Assembly: GCA_020632575.1 (NCBI GenBank)
Contig: JACKFH010000023.1
Coordinates: 1 to 59,331, forward strand
Direction: 5' to 3'
Length of the DNA stretch: 59,331 nucleotides
From: Candidatus Omnitrophota bacterium
GTDB taxonomy: Bacteria > Hinthialibacterota > Hinthialibacteria > OLB16
Shown here: positions 17,081 through 25,794 of the stretch, piece after piece
Layout: every line of letters begins with the position of its first letter
Numbering within the stretch: the stretch's first letter is position 1
The notes under the pieces: generated by a model
Database searches by the model: none
Told to the model about the DNA's origin: nothing
What the model saw: only the letters and a program-made list of their open reading frames with translations
Made by a program: the position numbers and the translations under genes

Positions 17081-17848
17081 ATGAACATGGATAGTCTGTT
17101 TTCACTAGAGGGTCAGGTGGCGGTTGTCACCGGTGGTGGCGCTGGGATTGGACGTGGAATCTCGGAGGTGTTCGCGGAAGCCGGGGCATCGGTTGTCGTG
17201 AGTGACCTCAATCAGGAGGCTGCGGAGGCCGTAGTGGAAGGGATCGTGAAGGGTGGCGGGAAGGCGATCGCCGTAGCCTGCAATGTGACCGAGGAGGCCG
17301 AACTGGAAAAGCTTGTTGATGAGTCGCTCAAGGCCTTCGGCGGGATCAACATCCTTGTCAACAATGCCGGGGGTGGTGGACCCAAGCCTTTCGACATGCC
17401 CATGAAGGACTTCATGTGGGCCTTCCAATTGAATGTTTTCTCGACATTTCGGCTTTGTCAGCTCTGTTCGGACCCCATTGAAAAGTCGGGGGGTGGCGCG
17501 ATTCTCAACATCACCTCCATGTCCGCTGAAAACAAAAACGTGCGCATGGCTTCCTACAGCTCCTCCAAGGCTGCCGTGAGTCATCTGACGCGGAACATTG
17601 CATTCGACTTGGGGCCGAAGAAGATCCGCGTCAACGCCATCGCACCGGGCGCCATCAAGACTGCCGCGCTTATGAAGGTGCTGACTCCGGAAATGGAGAA
17701 GAACATGCTGCGGCATACACCACTGGGCCGTTTGGGCGAGGCTGAAGACATCGCCTACGCGGCGCTATTTCTGTGCAGCCCTGCGGCGGCCTGGGTGAGC
17801 GGACAAGTGTTGACAGTCAGCGGCGGCGGTGTGCAGGAACTAGACTGA
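17081..17848 (+). CDS. hdhA: 7-alpha-hydroxysteroid dehydrogenase-like SDR
   Basis: 255 residues, the same length as E. coli HdhA, with catalytic residues at the same numbers: Ser146, Tyr159, Lys163, plus NNAG at 94-97 and the TGGGAGIG cofactor loop. Long stretches agree with my memory of E. coli HdhA, such as NNAGGGGPKPFDMPM and the end VSGQVLTVSGGGVQELD. E. coli HdhA oxidises the 7-alpha hydroxyl of bile acids with NAD; here the natural substrate may be another steroid or alcohol. The closeness to an enterobacterial enzyme, in a patch of decayed foreign-looking genes between two 5S copies, suggests horizontal acquisition. It stands upstream of an exported serine hydrolase. Confidence 0.85.
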   Translation: MNMDSLFSLEGQVAVVTGGGAGIGRGISEVFAEAGASVVVSDLNQEAAEAVVEGIVKGGGKAIAVACNVTEEAELEKLVDESLKAFGGINILVNNAGGGGPKPFDMPMKDFMWAFQLNVFSTFRLCQLCSDPIEKSGGGAILNITSMSAENKNVRMASYSSSKAAVSHLTRNIAFDLGPKKIRVNAIAPGAIKTAALMKVLTPEMEKNMLRHTPLGRLGEAEDIAYAALFLCSPAAAWVSGQVLTVSGGGVQELD

Positions 17849-18009
17849 GATGGAGACGCTATGGGTAACCACGCTTAGCGAACGGCGGATTTTAGGAGCA
17901 TACTTCGTCGAGGGGCCGAATCGACCCCGAATTGACTCGGCTCGATGCAAGGGCCCCCGGCCGAAAACGGATTTGTCGGAAATGCAGCCGACAGAAAGGT
18001 AAATATGAC

Positions 18010-19335
18010 ATGCCAAGCGCCACTCGAATTGGCACGATCCTGCTTACTGTAACGCTGGCCCTATGCGGAACCTTGAATCAAGTTTACTCACAACCTAGCA
18101 ACCCTTTGAGTGCACAGGATTCCGACCCCGGGAAGATGGGCTGGATGACCGGTTTTCCGCCGCCACCTGATAAGCTGATCATGCAACCCGAATCAGATTT
18201 CTTCAGTTTTCCTAAGTTACGATGGACGGTTTGCCACATTCGGGAGCTGTTGCCGACCAAACAGGTGAGTCGCGGTATTGGGTGTCCGATCCCTCTGACC
18301 TATGCGATCGATGACGGTATTGACGCCGTGACGTTCACTCCCATGGGCGCCGAGGAAACAATGACATGGGTCGAATCCCTTTCGGCGAACTACACCGATG
18401 GGATGCTGATCATTCACAAGGGAGTCGTCGTTTACGAAAAATACTTTGGTGGGCTGGAGGAAACGGGTAAGCATGCCGCAATGTCAATGACCAAGTCCAT
18501 GACGGGACTCTTGGCCGAGATCCTTGTGGCGGAAGGGCGGCTCGATGATACGGCTGAGGTATCCTCTATCATTCCCGAACTCACTGACAGTGCATTTGGC
18601 AGCGCTACGGTCCGTCAAGTCATGGATATGACCACTGCCCTTCAATTCAGCGAGGACTATGCTGACCCCAAAGCTGACATTTGGGCATATTCAGCGGCCG
18701 CAGGCCCATTGCCAAAGCCCAAGGATTATGAGGGCCCGAACGGGTATTTCGAATATCTCAAAACCGTCAAGCAGGACGGAGTGCACGGTGAGGTCTTCGG
18801 GTACAAAACCATCAACTCGGACACACTGGGTTGGTTGATCTCGCTCGTTTCCGGCGAGAGTATGGCGGACCTGCTTTCTAAACGCATCTGGAAAGAAATA
18901 GGCGCGGAGCAGGATGCCTACATGACGGTAGACGCCAAGGGAACTCCCTTCGCGGGCGGGGGACTCAGCGCCGGATTGCGGGATTTGGGCCGTGTTGGAT
19001 TGCTGGTGCTGAATGGTGGAGAAATCAATGGACATCGCCTGTTTCCGAAGGAAGTCGTGGACCATATCCGGGCAGGCGGCGACAAGGAAGCCTTTGCCAA
19101 GGCCGGCTACAAAACGCTTGAGGGCGGCAGTTATCGCAGCATGTGGTGGATCTATCATAACCTACATGGCGCTTTCGCCGCGCGGGGCGTGCATGGCCAA
19201 ACCATCTACATCGATCCGACCGCCGAAATGGTCCTCGTCCGCTTCGCATCATTCCCCGTGGCCAGTAATGCAAGAATCGACCCTACCTCGTTGCCCGCTT
19301 TTCAGGCCGTGGCCGAGTATCTGATGGACAAGTGA
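18010..19335 (+). CDS. Serine hydrolase of the beta-lactamase/6-aminohexanoate-dimer hydrolase family
   Basis: 441 residues from ATG 18010, chosen because a signal peptide follows at once (GTILLTVTLALCGTLNQVYS); in-frame codons upstream lack such a feature. The class C-like fold is marked by the nucleophile motif S159-M-T-K162 (AAMSMTKSMTG), a Tyr in FGYKTINSDTLGW, and a late HGQ motif (GVHGQTIYIDP) replacing KTG, as in NylB-type esterases and amidases. It probably acts on an ester or amide outside the cytoplasm; beta-lactam hydrolysis is not implied. It lies 161 nt after hdhA, inside the segment bounded by the two 5S copies. Confidence 0.87.
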   Translation: MPSATRIGTILLTVTLALCGTLNQVYSQPSNPLSAQDSDPGKMGWMTGFPPPPDKLIMQPESDFFSFPKLRWTVCHIRELLPTKQVSRGIGCPIPLTYAIDDGIDAVTFTPMGAEETMTWVESLSANYTDGMLIIHKGVVVYEKYFGGLEETGKHAAMSMTKSMTGLLAEILVAEGRLDDTAEVSSIIPELTDSAFGSATVRQVMDMTTALQFSEDYADPKADIWAYSAAAGPLPKPKDYEGPNGYFEYLKTVKQDGVHGEVFGYKTINSDTLGWLISLVSGESMADLLSKRIWKEIGAEQDAYMTVDAKGTPFAGGGLSAGLRDLGRVGLLVLNGGEINGHRLFPKEVVDHIRAGGDKEAFAKAGYKTLEGGSYRSMWWIYHNLHGAFAARGVHGQTIYIDPTAEMVLVRFASFPVASNARIDPTSLPAFQAVAEYLMDK

Positions 19336-19494
19336 GCAGCAACGATTATCACCGATATGATATAGACGGCCAACGTGGATTCGGACAACCACATCACTGA
19401 AGGGCTTCACAGCGGAGGCTTCGGGTTCATCCCGGGGATCGGATGGGATTCAAAGACTAATATAGCCCAACATCGGTGGACCGAAGGAGTCCGC

Positions 19495-19535
19495 AAAAAC
19501 GACGAAACGCCCCTTGGTTTCCCAAGAGGCGTTTC
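19495..19535 (-). terminator. Intrinsic terminator of the 23S-5S unit
   Basis: On the minus strand, GAAACGCC pairs with GGCGTTTC and CTTGG with CCAAG around a small loop, followed by GTCGTTTTT. It begins just after the 5S 3' end. Confidence 0.9.
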
Positions 19536-19539
19536 ATAT

Positions 19540-19658
19540 TCCCCGGCATGGTCCTACTCTCCCACTCCCTTCCAGGAGCAGTACCATTGGCGATGGAGGG
19601 CTTAGCTTCTGTGTTCGGGATGGGAACAGGCGTTTCCCCTCCTCCATACACACCGGAA
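19540..19658 (-). rRNA. rrf: 5S ribosomal RNA
   Basis: About 119 nt. The minus strand carries the universal 5S core CCCATCCCGAACACAGAAG, helix II (ATGGAGG/CCTCCAT) and closing helix I (TCCGGTG with CATGCCGGG). It lies about 200 bp after the 23S gene on the same strand and is followed by a strong terminator. Ends are estimated from helix I pairing and may be off by one or two bases. Confidence 0.95.
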
Positions 19659-19705
19659 ATCTCTCGAAACGGCGCCCTAATTCGGGCGCAGTTTATCGTC
19701 TTCTC

Positions 19706-19768
19706 TAGCCCGGAAACTCATTTTCCGGGTTTCTTCACGCGTCTCCCGGCAAGTGAGTTGCCGGGCTA
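19706..19768. repeat. Palindromic repeat in the 23S-5S spacer, TAGCCCGG type
   Basis: Two nested hairpins: TAGCCCGGAAACTCATTTTCCGGG then CCCGGCAAGTGAGTTGCCGGGCTA in sense, the outer TAGCCCGG and CCGGGCTA also being complementary. The same composite occurs at 46452-46588. It sits between the 23S processing stem and the 5S gene and must be transcribed with them. Confidence 0.8.
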
Positions 19769-19773
19769 CGGTT

Positions 19774-19837
19774 TTTAGACATCAAGTTTTTGAGTACTGC
19801 CACGACATTCGCCTATGAATGTGGTGGGGTGATGTTG
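19774..19837 (-). other. 3' strands of the 23S precursor processing stem
   Basis: Bases 19774-19786 and 19824-19837 (minus strand CTTGATGTCTAAA and CAACATCACCCCAC) are exact complements of 23650-23662 and 23594-23607 in the leader. An extra GTACTC/GAGTAC pair lies between them. Together they would form the long helix that brackets pre-23S rRNA, the usual RNase III substrate. Confidence 0.85.
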
Positions 19838-19978
19838 ACTTGCGCTGATTTCATAGATCAAGTCATTCGTCCAATTAGTACCGGTTAGCTCCATGCATCG
19901 CTGCACTTCCACACCCGGCCTATCGACCTCATAGTCTTTAAGGGGACTTATCCTCCGAAGAGGGGGAAAACTCATCTC

Positions 19979-20017
<39 letters not shown>

Positions 20018-20136
20018 TTTCGCGACGTAGCTACCCTGCAATGCCCTTGGCAGAACAACAGGTACACCATTGGTCGCTCCGTTCCGGTCCTCTCGTACTA
20101 GGAACAGATCCTCTCAGTTTTCCTACGCCCGCAGCA

Positions 20137-20192
<56 letters not shown>

Positions 20193-20205
20193 TGGCGAAC
20201 AGCCA

Positions 20206-20236
<31 letters not shown>

Positions 20237-20485
20237 CGATGGGCCGACATCGAGGTGCCAAACCTTCCCGTCGATGTGAGCTCTTGGGGAAGATCAGCCT
20301 GTTATCCCCGGGGTACCTTTTATCCGTTGAGCGACGGCCATTCCATTCAGAAGCCGCCGGATCACTAACACCTGCTTTCGCACCTGCTCGACCTGTATGT
20401 CTCGCAGTCAAGCTCTCTTATGCGTTTACACTCGACGCACGATTACCAACCGTGCTGAGAGAACCTTTGCGCGCCTCCGTTACAG

Positions 20486-20517
<32 letters not shown>

Positions 20518-20783
20518 ACCTGACACTGTCTCCGATCCGGATAACGGATCTGGGTTAGAGCTTCAATACCACCAGGGTGGTATTTCAAGGTTGGCTCCCT
20601 CGAACCTGGCGATCCGAGTTCAAAGCCTCCCACCTATCCTACACAAATGCTACCAAAACCCAATGTCAAGCTGTAGTAAAGGTCCACGGGGTCTTTCCGT
20701 CTAGCTGCGGGTAACCGGCATCTTCACCGGTATTACAATTTCACCGAGCCACTCGTTGAGACAGCTCCCAGATCGTTACGCCA

Positions 20784-20836
<53 letters not shown>

Positions 20837-21601
20837 CATTTCTGTTACTACTCGCCATGCTGCCGCGAGCGGCCAGACGTTTCCGCCTGACTCTCCGTGT
20901 CCCCACGAAGATCGGACCATATCATCCTTCTTGCGAAGGTTCGGCGTATGGTCTCTGAGGATTCTCAAGTTTCTTGAGGATTTCTTCGTCCGAATATTTT
21001 CGTTTTCCGCCATCGTTCATCTGAGATCGGATCGTCAGTATTTCCTTGATCCCCTCAGGCCGAAGGTGACGCCCCTCCCGCATCAGATTCGCGATCTCCT
21101 TGAACTTACTGAAGTCGCGCTTTTTCTTCGCGGAGAGGAAGCCGAAACGATTGAAAAACGGGATGACATTTTCCTGGATGGATTTGAGGTTATTGACCTC
21201 ATAGTACCAAACTCCATCTTTCCGCTGACGCATCGTTCCGCATTCGAGATGCTTCTTGAATAGCGCCAGAATCACCCGGTCTCGCTGTGAGATGTTCATG
21301 CAAAGCGAAACCTTCCAGGGCACCGGGTAGTCTTTGCGAGGGCGGAAGGAGACATTAAAACTCCCTTCACCATCCACAAAGCCCGCCATGTACCATCCGA
21401 ACCGGGGTTCAACCTTTCGGACATTAAACATCGGACATCCTCATCAAAACCAGAGCCTTTCCTGCTGATTACCCGTACTCGAGAGATTGTCACTGCCTCC
21501 CATGAGAGTCCCATAGGATTCTGGAGGCGAGTACTCCGAGGATAACCGGGCTTTCCAGCATATAGCCGAATTTGTTATCGAAACTACAGTGGTCCAGTTC
21601 T
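20837..21601 (-). mobile_element. Group I intron in 23S helix 69 (after U1917, E. coli numbering)
   Basis: The 23S sequence breaks between GCCGTAACTAT and AACGGTCCTAAGG. Joining these restores helix 69 exactly. The 5' exon ends in U and the intron ends in G, as group I splicing requires. Core elements are visible: a P-like AATCAGCAGGAA about 130 nt in, and near the 3' end AGAGACCATA with TGGTCC able to form P7. A LAGLIDADG endonuclease gene occupies the middle. L1917 is, to my knowledge, a used insertion site in some bacterial 23S genes (for example Coxiella). Exact splice points are deduced by exon comparison. Confidence 0.92.
20922..21431 (-). CDS. LAGLIDADG homing endonuclease encoded in the 23S intron
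   Basis: 169 residues with one LAGLIDADG motif, WYMAGFVDGEGSF at 13-25, so it should act as a homodimer like I-CreI. Further family marks: RKDYPVPWKVSLCMNISQRD, then the VWYYEVNN strand and the LMREGRHLRPEGIKEIL helix. It would cut intronless 23S alleles at the helix 69 site and promote copying of the intron. The frame is intact, suggesting recent or ongoing function. Its last residues and stop codon overlap the conserved intron core (the AGACCATA strand of P7 lies within the coding region), so coding and ribozyme constraints coincide there. Confidence 0.93.
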   Translation of the reverse strand: MFNVRKVEPRFGWYMAGFVDGEGSFNVSFRPRKDYPVPWKVSLCMNISQRDRVILALFKKHLECGTMRQRKDGVWYYEVNNLKSIQENVIPFFNRFGFLSAKKKRDFSKFKEIANLMREGRHLRPEGIKEILTIRSQMNDGGKRKYSDEEILKKLENPQRPYAEPSQEG

Positions 21602-21889
21602 ATAGTTACGGCCGCCGTTTACTGGGGCTTCGATTTAGAGCTTCGTCCGAAGACTAACCCCACCTCTTAACCTTCCAGCACCGGGCAGGCGTCAGACCCT
21701 ATACTTCCACTTTCGTGTTTGCAGAGTCCTGTGTTTTTGCTAAACAGTCGCCTGGGACCTTTCACTGCGGCTCTCCAACGCTCCACATGGATACATTTCA
21801 CGCCAGAGAGCGCCCCTTCTTCCGAAGTTACGGGGCTAATTTGCCGAGTTCCTTAACGAGTGATCACTCGAGCGCCTTAGAATACTCAT

Positions 21890-21921
<32 letters not shown>

Positions 21922-22417
21922 ACCTCATGACAAGACACGAGGCTTTTCTTGGAGGCATGGAATCGTCCGAAGTGCGTTCCCCGAAAGTACTAGCACCCTG
22001 TCACGTCTCAGCGTTGATAGCTCCCGGATTTGCCTGGAAGCCCGCCTACACGCTTCGGTACTCATAACCACCAGAGTCTCGAACTATCCTTCCCCGTCCC
22101 CCCTTGCCTTAACGTCATGCGGCGGCACAGGAATATTAACCTGTTTCCCATCGACTACGCCTTTCGGCCTCGCCTTAGGGGCCGGCTGACCCGAGGCGGA
22201 TGACCCTTGCCCCGGAAACCTTAGGTTTTCGGCGAACAGGACTTTCACCTGTTTTTTCGTTACTCATGCCAGCATCGTCACTTCTAGTCGGTCCACACGT
22301 CCTTATCGGTCGTGCTTCAATCCAAATAGAACGCTCCCCTACCACTTCAACAAAGTTGAAGTCCGCGGCTTCGGCGGTCTGCTTAAGCCCCGTTGAATTA
22401 TCGGCGCTGCAATGATT

Positions 22418-22448
<31 letters not shown>

Positions 22449-23050
22449 AATGGCTGCTTCTAAGCCAACCTCCTGGTTGTCTAGCCATCACAACTACCTT
22501 TTCCACTCAGCAGACACTTTGGGGCCTTAGCCGGCGATCTGGGCTGTTTCCCTTTCGACAATGAAGCTTATCCCACACTGTCTAACTCCTGAGGTAAAAG
22601 TTGTGGCATTTGAAGTTTATCTGGGTTCGGTAACCTGGTGGGGCCCCTAGTCCAAACAGAGCTCTACCACCACAACTCAATGTCTCAAGGCTCATCCTAA
22701 AATGATTTCGGGGAGAACCAGCTATCTCTTGGTTTGATTGGCCTTTCACCCCTATCCACAGCTCATCCAAGCAGTTTTCAACCTACACTGGTTCGGTCCT
22801 CCACCTGATGTTACTCAGGCTTCAACCTGGCCATGGATAGATCACTCAAGTTTCGGGTCTACCCCCTGCAACTAAACGCCCATTTCGGACTCGCTTTCGC
22901 TTCGGCTTCGGACCAAAGGCCCTTAACCCAACGCTGCAAAGGGTAACTCGCTGGCTCATTAAGCAAAAGGCACGCGGTCAGGCATCCCTAAGAATTGCCC
23001 TCCCACAGCTTGTAAGCGCATGGTTTCAGGAACTATTTCACTCCCCTCCC

Positions 23051-23084
<34 letters not shown>

Positions 23085-23593
23085 TCACTATCGGTCACGA
23101 GCTAGTATTTAGCCTTACGAGATGGTCCTCGCAGATTCCGGCGGGATTTCACGTGTCCCGCCGTACTCGGGATACCTCTAGAGCCTTCATGCCTTTCGTC
23201 TACAGGACTATCACCTTCTCTGATCGCGCTTTCCAGCGTCGTTCAACTAGACAATCAGGTCCCACATTGAGGTCCCACAACCCCGAAAGGACGTATCCTT
23301 TCGGTTTAGGCTGTTCCCCGTTCGCTCGCCGCTACTAGGAGAATCACTATTGTTTTCTATTCCACCAGGTACTTAGATGTTTCAGTTCCCTGGGTCTCGC
23401 CTCGTATGCCTATGGATTCAGCATACGATCACCACGTTCTCACGCGGTGGGGTTGCCCCATTCGGAAATCCCCGGATCAACGGTCGTTTGCACCTCACCG
23501 AGGCTTATCGCAGCTAGCCACGTCCTTCATCGCCTTCTCGTGCCAAGGCATCCACCATGCGCCCTTAGTAACTTGAAAAAACCGGCGCTCGTA

Positions 23594-23662
23594 CAACATC
23601 ACCCCACGACAGCCACAGGCCGTCGTGAGAACTTTTGTGTACTCGGTTTCTTGATGTCTAAA
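23594..23662 (-). other. 5' strands of the 23S precursor processing stem
   Basis: 23650-23662 and 23594-23607 are perfectly complementary (13 and 14 bp) to two segments downstream of 23S at 19774-19786 and 19824-19837, in the nested order needed for one interrupted helix. This supports 23S processing from a longer precursor. Confidence 0.85.
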
Positions 23663-23671
23663 TTGTCAAAG
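23659..23671 (-). promoter_or_regulatory. boxA-like antitermination site
   Basis: The minus strand reads CTTTGACAATTTA, close to the rRNA leader boxA region of E. coli (CTCTTTAACAATTTA). It lies about 80 nt before 23S, the expected place for binding NusB/NusE. Confidence 0.6.
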
Positions 23672-23723
23672 ATCGTCCACCTTGGAAGAAGATGTTTTCC
23701 TCGGTGGTTCTGGCTAAACATGA

Positions 23724-23754
23724 AACAGGGGCAGGCGATCCGCCTGCCCCTGTT
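23724..23754. other. Strong hairpin in the rRNA leader
   Basis: A perfect 13-bp stem, AACAGGGGCAGGC with GCCTGCCCCTGTT, and a 5-base loop. Neither strand has a T-run after it, so it is not a standard terminator; it could be a leader structure or a palindromic repeat. Confidence 0.75.
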
Positions 23755-23836
23755 GGGGTTGCGTATCCGCCATTACTCTGCGTCTTATGTGATTTTATTG
23801 TTTCTCATAAGGTTTTGTTTAGCGCAGCGAATAAAG

Positions 23837-23864
23837 ATCATACCAAAGCGAGGACCGAAGTCAA
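23837..23864 (-). promoter_or_regulatory. Predicted sigma-70-type promoter of the 23S-5S unit
   Basis: On the minus strand TTGACT (23864-23859) and TATGAT (23842-23837) are separated by 16 bases, near consensus. Transcription would begin about 23830, roughly 250 nt before 23S. The stretch from here to 24126 holds no gene that I can recognise. Confidence 0.7.
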
Positions 23865-24126
23865 TGGGTTTTCGAATTCAGTATCCCACAGCCCCGACCA
23901 CTTAGCTCTAAGTCTTGTTTTCTCAAAGCCTAACCGACCATTTACAGAAAGAGAGGGTCCCGAGGGGCCGGCCCGGAGACCGGACGGGTCGGGAGCCTCG
24001 GAACCCCCAAAATTCGGCCTCTTTCCATTCGGAAATCGACCGAATGTCCTGGCGGTTGATCGATCCGTATCGGCAAAGCCACGCATCGCCATCGATATTC
24101 GACCAACTACTCTAATAATATAGAGG

Positions 24127-25716
24127 CTAATTCGGGGTGACAACAGTTTCTTTTGGGAGTTGTTCCGGGGACGACTTTTCAGGGGGGGTGTCAGGTAGAA
24201 ATAGTGTGAAGGGTCCACTTTCCTCCCGGGTTAGCCCAAGACTTCCTTTCTGCTCCTCCAAAAAAGGAATCATGGGATCCCCCTCGTTCAAAACGAAAAA
24301 GGGATGGCTCCCATAGTGGAGCAACCAACCGGTCTTTTCGGCGGTGTCCACATAGTTCTCGTTCCAGACTATTTTGTGCGGGCGATCGCAGAAGATCTGA
24401 TGAAGGAAGTTGATGCTGGTATAGAAATGGGAGGATTCCCCCAAACCCTGTCGGTCTCCGAGGTCCTCCCAGAGGGCCTGTTCGGGCGGGCGCTCGAAAT
24501 GATCGAGGTTGAATTGCGGAACGGGCGTCCGGAAGGCGGGGTTGAACGCGAGGTAAAGAAGTGGAAGGGCCCAAAGTGTGCGGGTGTGAGGCGGTCTGAA
24601 TCGAACCAAAAGGGACACCCCTGAAAGAAGCGAGATTCCGATCAGAAGATAGGAGGGGGAGAGGAGGCGGTGGTCCAGAAAATCCATTCGGAACACGGTG
24701 GAAAGGATGGCGATGCCGAGGAGATGGGTCACCGAGCCAAGCAACAGGGTGAAATGGGGGGCGACATGGAGTCCTCGCGATTTCCTGAAGAGGAAGAGGC
24801 CGATTGGAAGGAGCACGATCAATCCGAGCAGCACCGCGAGCAGAACTCGGTCGCAGGCGATCAGCGCATAGGCTCGCCGAAAAGGGTCAAGGATGTTGCG
24901 TGGATCCTGAGACCAATCCTCCAAATGGCTTCGGGTCGCCTTTTGGAAGAGGAGGTAATTTCGGACGAGCCAAATCCCGGCCGGCAGTCCAGCCACCAAT
25001 GGCATGGTGACCGTCTTGGTCCAGCGGCGGGTCCGAACGACTGAGAGGGGGACGATCCAGAAAACCAGGTTGAAGACCCCGATAAACTTGACGGAGGTCC
25101 CGACCGCGAGCAGCGCCCCTCCGAGAATCCAGTTCCATTTCCCGCTTTCCCCGTCCAAAAGGGCTCGGACCGCGTAGAGGAGGGTTCCCAAGGTGACCAA
25201 CAGAAAGAGCGGTTCGGAATAAAGGGTCCCAAAGATCTCCCGGAAGCTGATAAAGAACCCGAGGAAGAAATATCCACAGAGACGGAGGACGGGATCGAAT
25301 TCCAGAGTTCGAAACAGGGGGACGGCTATCACAAAGATCCCCAGGATTGCGACGGCTTGCGCGGTTGCGGCCGCGAGAAGTGGATCGCCAAGCAAGAAGA
25401 CAAACGGGGCGAGGTAGAGGGGAAATCCGGGTGGGTATTCGCTGTAGATCTCCATCACGGGTTCGAAGTCAAAGGAGGGAAAGTTGGTGTAGACCACAAA
25501 TTTCCCTCGCTCCAGGAGGTTGGTCGCGGCGCTCAGATAGAAAGTCGAATCGGGAAGCAGGCCAAACCGGTTGAGCCAAAGAGAAACCATCAGGAGGCCC
25601 AAAATCAGGGGAAAGCCCCATTCCAAATATGTCCAAACGCGACCAGCGGTTTGGCTCCAACCAGACAGGGTCGCCATGGGCTGATCTCGTTTTTCTGAAT
25701 CGATTTCCAGGTTCAC
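24127..25716 (-). CDS. Integral membrane glycosyltransferase-like protein (GT39/ArnT-like)
   Basis: 529 residues with about ten or eleven membrane helices and a long C-terminal tail. The first loop after helix 1 carries LPDSTFYLSAATNLLERGKF and then EIYSEYPPGFPLYLAPF, the layout of polyprenyl-phosphate-sugar transferases (an acidic residue followed by a YPPG-type loop), as in PMT and ArnT relatives. Such enzymes move a sugar from a lipid carrier to a protein or glycolipid on the outer face of the membrane. Substrate is unknown. It is transcribed away from the rRNA promoter region in tandem with it, ending about 260 nt upstream of that promoter. Confidence 0.7.
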   Translation of the reverse strand: MNLEIDSEKRDQPMATLSGWSQTAGRVWTYLEWGFPLILGLLMVSLWLNRFGLLPDSTFYLSAATNLLERGKFVVYTNFPSFDFEPVMEIYSEYPPGFPLYLAPFVFLLGDPLLAAATAQAVAILGIFVIAVPLFRTLEFDPVLRLCGYFFLGFFISFREIFGTLYSEPLFLLVTLGTLLYAVRALLDGESGKWNWILGGALLAVGTSVKFIGVFNLVFWIVPLSVVRTRRWTKTVTMPLVAGLPAGIWLVRNYLLFQKATRSHLEDWSQDPRNILDPFRRAYALIACDRVLLAVLLGLIVLLPIGLFLFRKSRGLHVAPHFTLLLGSVTHLLGIAILSTVFRMDFLDHRLLSPSYLLIGISLLSGVSLLVRFRPPHTRTLWALPLLYLAFNPAFRTPVPQFNLDHFERPPEQALWEDLGDRQGLGESSHFYTSINFLHQIFCDRPHKIVWNENYVDTAEKTGWLLHYGSHPFFVLNEGDPMIPFLEEQKGSLGLTREESGPFTLFLPDTPPEKSSPEQLPKETVVTPN

Positions 25717-25794
25717 GGTGGTGGATCTTAGAAGGTGGGAAGGTGGGGGTGAAGGTCGGAAAGGGGGCTCCTCAAGCAGGCCGATGCGACAACG

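Noticed and set aside
23724..23754. Hairpin considered as a terminator of an upstream gene
   Set aside because: There is no T-run on either strand and no gene ends there; kept only as a leader hairpin.
23579..24126. Search for tRNA genes or a 16S 3' end ahead of 23S
   Set aside because: No cloverleaf or anti-Shine-Dalgarno CCTCC 3' end was found; only promoter, leader and processing signals.
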